A DNA stretch of 64,000 bases, from positions 82,082-146,081 of the forward strand of contig NZ_JOIJ01000012.1 in the NCBI RefSeq assembly GCF_000719975.1, written 5' to 3'. Source of the DNA: Prauserella rugosa (GTDB lineage: Bacteria; Actinomycetota; Actinomycetes; Mycobacteriales; Pseudonocardiaceae). This document shows, in pieces, positions 36,000 through 44,501 of the stretch; the first letter of the stretch is position 1, and each line of letters starts with the position of its first letter. Below the pieces are notes generated by a model. That model had not been told where the DNA came from and made no database searches. It worked only from the letters and a program-made list of their open reading frames with translations. A program made the position numbers and the translations under genes.

Positions 36000-36488
36000 C
36001 TATCCCTGCGGCAGGAGCACCACGCCGTCGTCGTCGGCGTACAGCTGATCGCCGGGGTGGAACGTGATGCCACCGAACTCCACCGGAACGTCGACCTCGC
36101 CCGCGCCTGCCTTGCTGCTCTTGCGCGGGTTGGTGCCGAGCGCCTTGATGCCGAGGGGCAGTCCGGCCAGCACCGCCGAATCGCGGACCGCTCCGTGGAT
36201 GACCAGCCCCGCCCAGCCGTTGCGCACCGCGGCGCCCGCGATGAGGTCGCCGGTCAGCGCCGTGTGCAGCGAGCCGCGCCCGTCGACGACGAGGACACAG
36301 CCCTCTCCCGGCGAGTTCAGCAGCTCCTTCACCAGGCCGTTGTCCTGGTGGCACGACACGGTGCGCACCGCACCGGAGAACTCCCGGTGGGAACCGAACT
36401 GCCGGAACTGCGTATCGCACACGCGCAGCGCGTCGCCGTGCTCGTCGACGAGGTCTGCGGTACTCCTGACGTCACTCACGCCGGACAT
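36000..36488 (-). CDS. RraA-family protein (RNase E inhibitor / HMG aldolase-like)
   Basis: 162 residues. [47 protein letters not shown] and [16 protein letters not shown] match the RraA fold. The GDL-x20-R-D signature of metal-dependent 4-hydroxy-4-methyl-2-oxoglutarate/oxaloacetate aldolases is present (Gly-Asp-Leu, then Arg-Asp in GAVRDS). Two roles are known in the family: binding RNase E or acting as a class II aldolase. The Arg-Asp pair favours catalysis. It lies upstream of a zinc dehydrogenase with a 13-bp gap. Start ATG 36486-36488; upstream in-frame Met codons at 36491 and 36497 are possible. Confidence 0.88.
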   Translation of the reverse strand: MSGVSDVRSTADLVDEHGDALRVCDTQFRQFGSHREFSGAVRTVSCHQDNGLVKELLNSPGEGCVLVVDGRGSLHTALTGDLIAGAAVRNGWAGLVIHGAVRDSAVLAGLPLGIKALGTNPRKSSKAGAGEVDVPVEFGGITFHPGDQLYADDDGVVLLPQG

Positions 36489-36559
36489 CATGACCATGCG
36501 ACGTGCGCCCGGTCCCGACGGGGAGGCACACACCACACCGGAGGGCGATCCGCGCGCGC

Positions 36560-36796
36560 TCAGCGCCCGGCGGAACCCGCGTCCCGCTCGGCCCCGTCGC
36601 CGGTGCGCTCGTGGTCGGCGACGGCCTTGTCCGAGGCCTCGCGCATCTCGATGAGTTCGGTCATCCACTCGCCGGTCTCGCGCGCGACGTCGCGGACGGC
36701 GCCGGTGATGATCCCCGCGATGTTGCCGACGTGCGTGGCCGCCTGTTCGGTGAGCACCTGCACGGTGTCCTTGCCCGCTTCGAACCGCCCGACCAT
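36560..36796 (-). CDS. Small conserved helical protein
   Basis: 78 residues from ATG 36794-36796 ([20 protein letters not shown]). A mostly helical region with a Gly/Ala/Ile segment ([20 protein letters not shown]) is followed by a charged tail; it could be a membrane-associated amphipathic helix. I recall similar short proteins beside actinobacterial desaturases but know no function. It follows the desaturase gene on the same strand with 42 bp between, so it is likely co-transcribed. Confidence 0.6.
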   Translation of the reverse strand: MVGRFEAGKDTVQVLTEQAATHVGNIAGIITGAVRDVARETGEWMTELIEMREASDKAVADHERTGDGAERDAGSAGR

Positions 36797-36837
36797 GTCA
36801 CCGCTCCCTGCTGGGTTGCCGATCCGCGGGCCGCACG

Positions 36838-37956
36838 TCACGCGGCCGCGGGTTTCCGGTCACGCTCGAGCGTAGCCGGTTCCTGCTTGTCGTCCCCGCT
36901 GCCCGGCAGCGCGAACTTCACGATCTTCTTGGCCACCGACCACAGCTGTTTGCGCAAGGGCCCGGTGTTGTACGGCAGGCCGTACTTCTCGCAGATGGCG
37001 CGCACCTCGCCCGCGATCTGCGGGTAGCGGCGTGCGGGGATGTCGGGGAACAGGTGGTGCTCGATCTGGTGCGAGAGATTGCCCGACAGGATGTGGAACA
37101 GCGAGCCGCCGGTGATGTTCGCCGAGCCGAGGATCTGCCGCAGGTACCACTGTCCTCGGCTCTCCTGCTCGGTCTCCTCCTCGCTGAAACTCTCGACGTC
37201 GGCCGGGAAGTGGCCGCAGAAGATGATCCCGAACGCCCACAGGTTCCGCACCAGGTTGGCCGTGGCGTTGCCCGCGAGCGTCAGCGGCGCCAACGGGCCG
37301 GTGAGCACGGGGAACAGCACGTAGTCCTTGCCGATCTGCCTGCCCATCTTGCGCGCGATGCGGCGGCGTTCCTCGGCGAACTCCGACCACTTCCGTTCGC
37401 CCTTCACGAGCCGGTCGACCTCGAGGTCGTGCAGCATGACGCCCCACTGGAAGAAGATCGCCAGCAGCGTGGCGTACACCGGGTTGCCGAGGTAGTACGG
37501 GTGCCACTTCTGGGCGGGGTCGATCCGCAGGATGCCGTAGCCGACGTCGCGATCCTTGTCGACGATGTTGGTGTAGGTGTGGTGGATGTAGTTGTGGGAG
37601 TGCCGCCAGTTTTCGGCGGGTGCCACGTTGTCCCACTCGAAACGCTGCGAACTCAGCGCCGGATCGCGCGTCCAGTCGTACTGGCCGTGCATCACGTTGT
37701 GGCCGATCTCCATGTTGTCGAGGATCTTCGCCAGGGACAGCGCGCCCACGCCCGCGAGCCATGCGGGCGGGAAGAACCCGGCGTACATCAGCGCCCTGCC
37801 GGTGACCTCGAGACCGCGCTGGGTCTTGATGATGTTGTGGATGTACTCGACGTCCTCGGCACCGAGGTCGTCGACGATCCGCCTGCGCAGCTCGTCCATC
37901 TCGCGGCCGAACTCCTCGACCTGTTCCGGCGTGAGCCGGTCCTGCAAGCCCGTCAT
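36838..37956 (-). CDS. Membrane acyl-CoA/fatty-acid desaturase (DesA3-like)
   Basis: 372 residues. Three histidine boxes bind the di-iron centre: GHNVMH (85-90), HSHNYIHH (119-126) and HQIEHH (296-301). Hydrophobic segments around 55-80, 160-180 and 212-250 place it in the membrane. It introduces a double bond (probably delta-9) into long acyl chains using electrons from the reductase gene directly upstream, as DesA3 does with Rv3230c in Mycobacterium tuberculosis. It starts 9 bp after the reductase stop, so they form one operon. Confidence 0.94.
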   Translation of the reverse strand: MTGLQDRLTPEQVEEFGREMDELRRRIVDDLGAEDVEYIHNIIKTQRGLEVTGRALMYAGFFPPAWLAGVGALSLAKILDNMEIGHNVMHGQYDWTRDPALSSQRFEWDNVAPAENWRHSHNYIHHTYTNIVDKDRDVGYGILRIDPAQKWHPYYLGNPVYATLLAIFFQWGVMLHDLEVDRLVKGERKWSEFAEERRRIARKMGRQIGKDYVLFPVLTGPLAPLTLAGNATANLVRNLWAFGIIFCGHFPADVESFSEEETEQESRGQWYLRQILGSANITGGSLFHILSGNLSHQIEHHLFPDIPARRYPQIAGEVRAICEKYGLPYNTGPLRKQLWSVAKKIVKFALPGSGDDKQEPATLERDRKPAAA

Positions 37957-37965
37957 GGGTGGCTC

Positions 37966-39039
37966 CTAACAGTCGATCTCGACGTCACCGGCCGCGGCGG
38001 TGACGCACAGCTGGATTTCCTCGTCGTCCTCGGCGGACTCCTCACCCGTGGCGGTGCGCACGAGGCCGGAGACCTTGCGCTGGGTGCAGGAGAAGCAGAT
38101 GCCCATGCGGCACCCGTGCTCGGGCGTCAGGCCCGCCGATTCCGCCTGCTCGAGCAGGGTGCGCCCGTCGCCGGTGACCTCGACCCCGCTGCGCACGAAC
38201 CGGATGCGCCCGCCCACGCCGGCCGCGGGCACGGTGAGCACGGGCGGAGTGAACTCCTCGGTGTGCAGCTGATCGCCGATACCGGAGCGCGTGTACAGCT
38301 CGCCGACCGCGTCCCTCAGTGCGGGCGGTCCGCACAGGTAGGCGGGCGCCTCGGCGAACCACGGGGCGACGTCGGACAGGTGCGCGGCGGTGAAGTGGCC
38401 GTCGGATGCGGTGTGTCGCACGTGGACACGGACGCCGCGGCGGGCCGCCAACCGCGCGAGCTCGTCGGCGTACGGCACGTCGTCGGGGGTGCGCGCGTAG
38501 TACAGCAGCGACACCTCGCCCCGGTACCGCTCGTCGACGAGGGTGCGCAGCATCGACAGCACGGGGGTGATCCCGCTGCCCGCCGCGATGAGCACGATCG
38601 CCTCCGGCCGCGGCGACGGCAGCGTGAAGGTGCCGTCGGCGGGCGAGAGGCCGAGCACCATGCCGACGTGTGCGCAGCGGTGCAGGTGCCGGGACACGAG
38701 CCCGTCCTCGTGAGCCTTGATCGTGAATTCGAGTGTGTCGTCGCGGTGTGCGCTACCGGCCGGTGAGTAGCACCGGGTGCGCCGCACCCCGTCGATGTCG
38801 ACGGTCACGCGCACGAACTGACCCGCCGCGAATCCACGCCACGCCCTGTTCGGCCGGACCGTCAGCGTCACCGAGTCGGCGGTCTGCCTGCGCAACCCGA
38901 CGACCTGCCCGCGGATCTCGCGGCGTACGAGCATCGGGTCGATCAGCTCGACGTACCGGTCGAACCCGTGCGGGGTCAGCAGCCGCTCGGCCAGGCGGGG
39001 CAGCGTGCGCAGCGCGGGGATCGAGGGCAGTGCGGCCAT
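37966..39039 (-). CDS. Desaturase-linked ferredoxin-type flavoprotein reductase
   Basis: 357 residues. The FAD/NAD(P) reductase part has RCYSPAGS (FAD), AAGSGITPVLSML (nicotinamide) and YLCGPPALRDAV. The C-terminal plant-type [2Fe-2S] domain has Cys310, 315, 318 and 345 (CRMGICFSC…C). It passes electrons from NADPH through FAD and the iron-sulfur cluster to the desaturase encoded 9 bp downstream (Rv3230c-like). ATG 39037-39039 chosen; the longer open frame would cross the operator. Divergent from the TetR gene at 39182, with one operator copy 25 bp upstream of its start. Confidence 0.93.
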   Translation of the reverse strand: MAALPSIPALRTLPRLAERLLTPHGFDRYVELIDPMLVRREIRGQVVGLRRQTADSVTLTVRPNRAWRGFAAGQFVRVTVDIDGVRRTRCYSPAGSAHRDDTLEFTIKAHEDGLVSRHLHRCAHVGMVLGLSPADGTFTLPSPRPEAIVLIAAGSGITPVLSMLRTLVDERYRGEVSLLYYARTPDDVPYADELARLAARRGVRVHVRHTASDGHFTAAHLSDVAPWFAEAPAYLCGPPALRDAVGELYTRSGIGDQLHTEEFTPPVLTVPAAGVGGRIRFVRSGVEVTGDGRTLLEQAESAGLTPEHGCRMGICFSCTQRKVSGLVRTATGEESAEDDEEIQLCVTAAAGDVEIDC

Positions 39040-39063
39040 CTTCGTCAGCGCCTCTCGATTTCG

Positions 39064-39143
39064 GTGAACGGATGTACACTCAATCTTGGAGACGCGAGGT
39101 CGGAGGCGCAAGGTGAGCGGAAGCGATGTGAACGGGCTTACAC
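39064..39143. promoter_or_regulatory. Two 16-bp TetR operators upstream of the desaturase operon
   Basis: GTGAACGGATGTACAC (39064-39079) and GTGAACGGGCTTACAC (39128-39143) match at 13 of 16 positions and are both near-palindromic (GTGAAC-N4-GTxCAC). They are 64 bp apart between the reductase gene and the divergent tetR. The layout suggests one repressor controlling both directions; binding is inferred. Confidence 0.7.
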
Positions 39144-39181
39144 CGACGGCGGCGGTGGGCACCGACGTAAGCTGGGCGACC

Positions 39182-39799
39182 ATGACGGCACCCGAGACCA
39201 GGAACGAGCGCAAGGAACGGACGCGCCGCGCGCTGCTCGACGCCGCGCTGCGCCAGGCATCCGAACGCGGATTCGCCGGTCTGAGCCTGCGCGAGGTCGC
39301 AAAGCAGGCGGGTGTCGTCCCGACCGCGTTCTACCGGCACTTCGCGTCGATGGACGAGCTCGGCGTCACGCTCGTCGAGGAGTCGATGCGCACGCTGCGG
39401 ACGATGATCCGCGAGGCGCGCGGAACGCCTGGCGCCTCCTCCGACCTCATCCGGGCCTCGGTGCGCACCCTCTCGGAGCACGTCCGTTCACACGAGGAGC
39501 ACTACTGGTTCCTCGTGCGCGAACGCTACGGCGGGACCGGCGCGGTCCGGCAGACCATCGGCGTGGAACTGCGACTGCTGACGAGCGAACTCGCGGTCGA
39601 TCTGGCCCGGTTCGACGGACTGCGCGACTGGTCCACAGAGGACCTGCGCCTGCTCGCCGACCTCATCGTGTCGGCCATGTTCACCACGGTGCTGGAACTG
39701 CTCGAGGCCCGCCCCGGCGCCGACACCGAGATCGTGGCCGCGGCCGAACGCACCCTCCGGCTCATCTTCGTCGGCGTACCGCACTGGCGCAGCACCTGA
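39182..39799 (+). CDS. TetR-family regulator of the desaturase operon
   Basis: 205 residues from ATG 39182. The N-terminal arm TRNERKERTRRALLDAAL and the HTH LSLREVAKQAGVVPTAFYRH are followed by a helical ligand domain (ERYGGTGAVRQTIGVELRLL). Arrangement and HTH resemble fatty-acid-responsive regulators such as DesT/FadR types that control acyl desaturases. Acyl-CoA as ligand is inferred. Divergent from the reductase-desaturase operon, with two matching operators between. The message may start near a GTG further upstream, but that would place operators inside the gene. Confidence 0.9.
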   Translation: MTAPETRNERKERTRRALLDAALRQASERGFAGLSLREVAKQAGVVPTAFYRHFASMDELGVTLVEESMRTLRTMIREARGTPGASSDLIRASVRTLSEHVRSHEEHYWFLVRERYGGTGAVRQTIGVELRLLTSELAVDLARFDGLRDWSTEDLRLLADLIVSAMFTTVLELLEARPGADTEIVAAAERTLRLIFVGVPHWRST

Positions 39800-39828
39800 T
39801 CGACGTCGCACCGACCTGATCGACGTGG

Positions 39829-39877
39829 CACCGAGGTGACTTCGGCTGCGCCGGACATAGCCGAAGTCACCTCGGTG
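39829..39877. terminator. Bidirectional terminator between tetR and copA
   Basis: 19-bp perfect arms CACCGAGGTGACTTCGGCT (39829-39847) and complement (39859-39877), 11-nt loop. A 20-bp direct duplication (ACCTGATCGACGT.GCACCG) spanning the tetR stop lies just before it (39794-39833). Confidence 0.85.
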
Positions 39878-39890
39878 GAACCGGCCGCGC

Positions 39891-42209
39891 TCAGGAGAAC
39901 CGGCGGAGGCGGAGGCTGTTGGTCACCACGAACACCGAACTCAGGGCCATGGCGGCACCGGCGAGCATCGGGTTCAGCAGGCCCGCCGCGGCGAGCGGCA
40001 GGGCGGCGACGTTGTAGCCGAACGCCCAGAACAGGTTTCCCTTGATGGTGCGCAGTGTTCGGCGCGAGAGCCGAATCGCGTCGGCCGCGGCGGTGAGGTC
40101 GCCGCGCACCAGGGTCAGGTCCCCCGCCTCGATCGCGACGTCGGTGCCGGTGCCCATCGCCAGGCCCAGGTCGGCGGCGGCGAGTGCCGCGGCGTCGTTG
40201 ACACCGTCGCCGACCATCGCCACGACCCGTCCCTCGGACTGCAACCGCCGTACGACGGCGACCTTGTCCTCGGGCAGCACCTCGGCGATCACGTCGCCGG
40301 GTGCGTCGATCCCCACCTGCGTGGCCACCGACCGCGCGACGGCCTCGTTGTCGCCGGTCAGCAGCACCGGACGCAGTCCCAACGCGCGCATCCGGCGCAC
40401 GGCCTCGGCCGAGGTCGCCTTCACCTCGTCGCGCACGACGAGCACGGCGCGAGCGCGGCCGTCCCAGCCCACGATCACCGCCGTGCCGCCGTCGCGTTCC
40501 GCGGCGTCCTGCGCGGCGGCCAGTTCATCCGGCACCGTCAACGCCCAGTCCCTGGCCAGCGCCGCGCGCCCGACGACCACGGCGTGTCCCTCGACCACGC
40601 CGTGCACGCCGAGGCCGTTCGACGTCGCGAACTCCACGACCTCGGGCAGCGGGCCCACCTCCCGCTCGGCTGCGTCGGCCACCGCGCGGGCCACCGGGTG
40701 CGACGAGGCGTTCTCGACCGCACCCGCCAGACGCAGCACCTCGGCGCGATCGGCGCCGCCGGCGACGTGCACCGCGCTGAGCGCCATTGCCGCCGTGGTC
40801 ACCGTGCCCGTCTTGTCGAGAACGACGGTGTCCACCCTGCGCGTCGATTCCAGCACCTCGGGGCCCTTGATCAGGATGCCCAGCTGTGCCCCGCGGCCCG
40901 TGCCGACCAGCAACGCGGTCGGCGTCGCGAGCCCGAGCGCGCAGGGGCAGGCGATGATCAGCACCGCCACGGCCGCCGTGAACGCCGCCTGCACGTCCCC
41001 GTTCGCGACCAGCCAGCCGATCAGCGTTCCCAGCGCCAGCACCACGACCACGGGCACGAACACGCCCGAGATCCGGTCGGCCAGTCGTTGCACCTCGGCC
41101 TTGCCCGCCTGCGCGTCCTCGACGAGCTTGGCCATCTGCGCCAGCCGTGTGTCCCCGCCGACGCGGGTCGCTTCGACGACCAGACGGCCGCCCTGGTTGA
41201 CGGTCGCACCGACGACGCTGTCGCCCTCGGTGACCTCGACCGGGACGGACTCGCCGGTCAGCATGCTCGCGTCGACCGCCGAGACACCGTCGACCACCAC
41301 GCCGTCGGTGGCGATCTTCTCCCCCGGCCGCACGACGAACCGGTCTCCCACGGCGAGCCGGTCCACCGGGACCCGCTCCTCCCTGCCGTCGCGCAGCACC
41401 CCGACGTCCTTGGCGCCGAGCTCGAGCAGGGCACGCAACGCCGCACCGGCACGCCGTTTGGCGCGTGCCTCGAAGTACCGCCCCGCGAGCAGGAACGTCG
41501 TCACGCCCGCGGCGACCTCGAGGTAGATGTTGGCACCGCCGTCGCCCCGCTCGATCGTGAACTCGAAGGCGTGGGTCATTCCGGGCATGCCCGCGTGCCC
41601 GAAGAACAGCGCGTAGACCGACCACGCGTACGCCGCCGACACCCCCATCGACACGAGGGTGTCCATCGTCGCGGCGCCGTGGCGCAGGTTGACCAGTGCC
41701 GCGCGGTGGAACGGCCACGCCGCCCACACCACGACGGGCGAGGCGAGGGTGAGCGAGGCCCACTGCCAGTTGTCGAACTGCAGCGGCGGCACCATGGCCA
41801 GCACGATCACCGGCACCGACAGCAGCAGCGCGGCGATCAACCGCGTCCGCAGCGTGTCGGCCTCCCGGTCGGCGGACTCCGGGGTGTCGCCGTGTTCCGC
41901 ACCCGCGTGCCCCGACTCGGGCGCAGCAGGCAGAACAGCCTGGTATCCGGCGGCCTCCACCGTCTCGACAAGCCGCTCCGGCGACACCCCCTCCGGGTAT
42001 GCCACCCGGGCCTTCTCGGTGGCGTAGTTCACCGAGGCGGACACGCCGTCGAGTTTGTTGAGCTTGCGTTCGATGCGATGCGCACACGAGGCGCACGTCA
42101 TGCCGCTGATGGCGAGTTCGATCTCCCGATCGGCCGCCGTCGTGGCGTCGGCAGCCGCCTGCCCGTCACGCGCTGGCCCCGGCACCGGGGTTCCGGCATC
42201 GGCCGTCAT
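39891..42209 (-). CDS. copA: Copper-translocating P1B-type ATPase
   Basis: 772 residues from ATG 42207-42209 (AGGAGG upstream). An N-terminal heavy-metal domain has GMTCASC (Cys39, Cys42). Eight membrane helices follow, with the CPC ion site in [15 protein letters not shown] near 418. DKTGT (near 465) is the phosphorylation site; the SSHPVARAV nucleotide-binding His-Pro and GDGVND near 668 are present. The length and CPC motif mark a Cu(I) exporter. It is last in a csoR - copZ-like - copA unit, so it is expressed when copper releases CsoR. Confidence 0.95.
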   Translation of the reverse strand: MTADAGTPVPGPARDGQAAADATTAADREIELAISGMTCASCAHRIERKLNKLDGVSASVNYATEKARVAYPEGVSPERLVETVEAAGYQAVLPAAPESGHAGAEHGDTPESADREADTLRTRLIAALLLSVPVIVLAMVPPLQFDNWQWASLTLASPVVVWAAWPFHRAALVNLRHGAATMDTLVSMGVSAAYAWSVYALFFGHAGMPGMTHAFEFTIERGDGGANIYLEVAAGVTTFLLAGRYFEARAKRRAGAALRALLELGAKDVGVLRDGREERVPVDRLAVGDRFVVRPGEKIATDGVVVDGVSAVDASMLTGESVPVEVTEGDSVVGATVNQGGRLVVEATRVGGDTRLAQMAKLVEDAQAGKAEVQRLADRISGVFVPVVVVLALGTLIGWLVANGDVQAAFTAAVAVLIIACPCALGLATPTALLVGTGRGAQLGILIKGPEVLESTRRVDTVVLDKTGTVTTAAMALSAVHVAGGADRAEVLRLAGAVENASSHPVARAVADAAEREVGPLPEVVEFATSNGLGVHGVVEGHAVVVGRAALARDWALTVPDELAAAQDAAERDGGTAVIVGWDGRARAVLVVRDEVKATSAEAVRRMRALGLRPVLLTGDNEAVARSVATQVGIDAPGDVIAEVLPEDKVAVVRRLQSEGRVVAMVGDGVNDAAALAAADLGLAMGTGTDVAIEAGDLTLVRGDLTAAADAIRLSRRTLRTIKGNLFWAFGYNVAALPLAAAGLLNPMLAGAAMALSSVFVVTNSLRLRRFS

Positions 42210-42247
42210 GGCCGCCTCCTCATGGTCGCGTGGGTGTCGCGGCCGGG

Positions 42248-42454
42248 TCACACGGACAGCGTGTACCCGGCCTCCTCGACGGCCGCACGCACCGCGTCGG
42301 TCGACAGTTCGTCGTCACTGGTCACGGTCACGGCCCCGGAATCGAGGTCGACGTCGACCCCACGCACGCCGGCGAGCTCGCCGACCTCCTCGGTCACCGA
42401 GGCGACACAGTGCTGACAGGTCATTCCACTGACGGTGTAGGTCTTCTCGAACAT
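42248..42454 (-). CDS. copZ: CopZ-like copper chaperone (heavy-metal-associated domain)
   Basis: 68 residues forming a single ferredoxin-like metal-binding domain with GMTCQHC (Cys12 and Cys15). It would carry Cu(I) in the cytoplasm to the CopA ATPase encoded 38 bp downstream. It lies between csoR and copA on the same strand. The sequence around the site ([20 protein letters not shown]) is canonical. Confidence 0.93.
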   Translation of the reverse strand: MFEKTYTVSGMTCQHCVASVTEEVGELAGVRGVDVDLDSGAVTVTSDDELSTDAVRAAVEEAGYTLSV

Positions 42455-42530
42455 CGCTTCCGCCTTTCCGATCAGAGAGCTTCCGGACGCGACAGGAAGA
42501 ACTCGGCGGGGTCCGCCGGGACACAGGCAC

Positions 42531-42812
42531 TCACGAGCGCACGAGCCGCGCGATGGCCTCACTGGCTTCGCGGACCTTCTCCTCGGCCGCGTCGCCACCC
42601 TCGGCCACGGCCTCGGCGACACAGTGCTTGAGGTGCTCGTCGAGCAGGCCGAGCGAGACCGACTGCAGCGCCTTCGTCGCGGCGGAGATCTGCGTCAGGA
42701 TGTCGATGCAGTACTCGTCGTCGTCGATCATCCGCTGCAGCCCGCGGATCTGCCCCTCGATCCGGCGCAGCCTCTTCAGGTAGACGTCCTTGTCGCCGCT
42801 GTAGCCCCGCAT
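42531..42812 (-). CDS. csoR: Copper-sensing repressor CsoR
   Basis: 93 residues, four-helix CsoR/RcnR fold. The Cu(I) ligands Cys35, His60 and Cys64 match the Cys-His-Cys triad of the family (DEYCIDIL; LLDEHLKHC). RLRRIEGQIRGLQRMI carries the DNA-contacting Arg residues. It represses the copper operon until Cu(I) binds. First gene of the unit with copZ and copA downstream. A C/G-tract box lies 32 bp upstream of its start. The gene is divergent from hsp20. Confidence 0.95.
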   Translation of the reverse strand: MRGYSGDKDVYLKRLRRIEGQIRGLQRMIDDDEYCIDILTQISAATKALQSVSLGLLDEHLKHCVAEAVAEGGDAAEEKVREASEAIARLVRS

Positions 42813-42843
42813 GACCTCTCCTTCTCTGTCCAACGCCTCCACC

Positions 42844-42863
42844 GTATACCCCCTACCCGTATG
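42844..42863 (-). promoter_or_regulatory. Candidate CsoR box
   Basis: GTATACCCCCTACCCGTATG on the plus strand, i.e. ATAC-G-tract-GTATAC on the csoR strand. It has the GC-tract-between-TA ends style of CsoR operators and lies just upstream of csoR. Symmetry is imperfect. Confidence 0.45.
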
Positions 42864-42899
42864 CGGCAACCACAGGTCTTCCACCTCGGCGAACACCAA

Positions 42900-42920
42900 C
42901 TTGAGTAATCAGCACTCAAC
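42900..42920. promoter_or_regulatory. HAIR element (HspR binding site) before hsp20
   Basis: CTTGAGT-N7-ACTCAAC matches the HspR inverted repeat consensus CTTGAGT-N7-ACTCAAG in 13 of 14 arm positions. It lies 83 bp upstream of the hsp20 start, so heat-shock control by HspR is expected. Confidence 0.85.
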
Positions 42921-43002
42921 TTTGGGAACAAAGGACCCCTCAACTCCGTTGGACGGGATGACAGGCCCGAGCCGCGGGCCGAAGTCACAGGAGGGATGAG
43001 CA

Positions 43003-43443
43003 ATGGCATTGCCGGTTCTGCGGAACAACCGCACCCTGCGCCCGTTCGACGTCTGGAACCCGGGCTGGAGCCTGCGGGAGTTCGACGAGCTGACCCGACT
43101 GCTGACCACGGGCCCGAACGGCGAGTCGCACGCCTTCGCGCCCGCGGCCGACGTCCGCGAGACCGACGAGGCCTACGTCGTCGAGGTCGAGGTTCCCGGC
43201 GTGAAGCGGGACGACATCACCGTCGACCTGGCCGACAACGTGCTCACGGTCAGCGGCGAGGTCAACGAGCGTGAGGGACGGTTCCGCCGCCGCACGCGCC
43301 GCACGGGGCAGTTCCGCTACTCCGTGAGCCTGCCGGAGGGCATCGACACCGAGCAGGTGGGTGCCGAGTTGGCCGACGGCGTGCTGACGGTCAACGTACC
43401 GAAGCGGCCCGACACCGGAACGCGCCGGATCGAGATCTCGTGA
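43003..43443 (+). CDS. hsp20: Small heat-shock protein, Hsp20/alpha-crystallin family
   Basis: 146 residues. A short N-terminal arm (PVLRNNRTLRPFDVWNPGWS) is followed by the alpha-crystallin domain (FAPAADVRETDEAYVVEVEV … VPGVKRDDITVDLADNVLTV …) and the closing ADGVLTVNVPKR strand. It is an ATP-independent holdase that binds unfolding proteins. AGGAGG lies before the ATG, and a HAIR element upstream predicts HspR-controlled heat-shock expression. A G/C homopolymer hairpin follows the stop. Confidence 0.95.
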   Translation: MALPVLRNNRTLRPFDVWNPGWSLREFDELTRLLTTGPNGESHAFAPAADVRETDEAYVVEVEVPGVKRDDITVDLADNVLTVSGEVNEREGRFRRRTRRTGQFRYSVSLPEGIDTEQVGAELADGVLTVNVPKRPDTGTRRIEIS

Positions 43444-43462
43444 GCGCGTGAGAATCCACGAA

Positions 43463-43506
<44 letters not shown>

Positions 43507-43579
43507 GCCCCTTCTGTCCGTTGTGGATGGTTCGGAACGAGGTGGGTTTACCGGTCCGTCTACCGGGTATGCGCAGGGC

Positions 43580-43879
43580 ATGGTGGATGTTCCCCGGCAG
43601 GCCGATACGCTTCGGCAGACGGACGTATTTCAGCAGGACGTATTTCAGCAGACGGACGCGTTTCAGCAGACGGACGCTTTTCGGCAGCCTGGCGCGCTTC
43701 GTGACGAGACGAACATGGCCGAACTCGCTGCGTTGGCGCGCAAGCTCGGAATCATCTCGACGGCCCACATGAGCGAGGCCGAACTGATCGAGGCCATTCG
43801 GCAACAACGCGAAACCAACGCGGTGCTGCGCGCCGAAGGTGAAGCCGTCGATCCACCGGCGCCCGTCACTGGCGGATGA
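43580..43879 (+). CDS. Small Rho-N/SAP-like protein with Gln-rich tandem repeat
   Basis: 99 residues from ATG 43580. Residues 8-36 are a tandem repeat (ADTLRQ, TDVFQQ, DVFQQ, TDAFQQ, TDAFRQ) coded by 18- and 15-bp units. A folded end follows (MAELAALARKLGIISTAHMS EAELIEAIRQ, split here), which looks like a Rho N-terminal/SAP-type helical hairpin that binds nucleic acid. ATG 43715 would give only that domain (54 residues). The stop is inside the end of the convergent gene at 43866. Expression may come by read-through of hsp20 or from a promoter in the gap. Confidence 0.5.
   Translation: MVDVPRQADTLRQTDVFQQDVFQQTDAFQQTDAFRQPGALRDETNMAELAALARKLGIISTAHMSEAELIEAIRQQRETNAVLRAEGEAVDPPAPVTGG
43601..43687 (+). 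repeat. 18-bp coding tandem repeat
   Basis: Five units: 43601-43618, 43619-43636, 43637-43651 (15 bp, one codon lost), 43652-43669 and 43670-43687. The consensus is ACGGACGYNTTTCAGCAG. All unit lengths are multiples of three, keeping the frame. Confidence 0.75.
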
Positions 43880-44264
43880 GGCTCCTGCTCGCCAGCTCGG
43901 CGGTGTGCAGCTCCCGGCCCAGCTGCGAGGCCATGCGCTGGGCGCGCGCGAGCGCAGCCGCCGCCTCGAAGGTCGACTGCGTGAGTTCCGAGTAGGCCGC
44001 GTCGTCCCCGAGGTTTCCCGACCACAGCTGCTGTTCCAGCCACGATCCCGCCTCCGGCAGGAACCGGGCGAGGTTCTCCGACAGCTGCCGCAGGGAGGCC
44101 AGCACCTCGTGCAGCTCCGACTCGTGCTCGGCGCGCTCCTGCGTGCCGCGGCGCGCCGCCCACTGCTGCAGGGTGCGCGTCGCGTCCTCGGCGCGAGCGG
44201 CCAGCACGCCGGGGTCTGCCGGGGTGCTCGCGTTGCTCTGCTCGGCGTTGCCGGATGCGGTCAT
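43866..44264 (-). CDS. Hypothetical helical protein
   Basis: 132 residues from ATG 44262-44264 (MTASGNAEQSN). Long Glu/Ala/Leu/Gln-rich helices (LAARAEDATRTLQQWAARRG, ELHEVLASLRQLSENLARFL, AALARAQRMASQLGRELHTA) suggest a coiled-coil bundle. No signal peptide or membrane segment. No family recognised. The frame is open further upstream, but that stretch is unlike coding sequence here. It overlaps the convergent gene at 43580-43879 by 14 bp. Confidence 0.6.
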   Translation of the reverse strand: MTASGNAEQSNASTPADPGVLAARAEDATRTLQQWAARRGTQERAEHESELHEVLASLRQLSENLARFLPEAGSWLEQQLWSGNLGDDAAYSELTQSTFEAAAALARAQRMASQLGRELHTAELASRSLIRQ

Positions 44265-44501
44265 GACGGATCCCTCTACGGATGACGAAAACGAAAAGCG
44301 TGAACTCGACCGAACCGGACGCATTTTCCGGTAAATCCGGTCTCGTCCCACGTTAACGCCGCGGTAGCCGATTTCCTGCCCCGGTGTGGCGAAGCTCAAG
44401 TTGCGCCGTGAAGATCGAATTCCGTGGATTCCACCGGCGCCACCCCGCGTCGAATCGCGTGTGTGAGACCCGTGTGTGCGAGCCGTGTGTGAGACCCGTC
44501 G

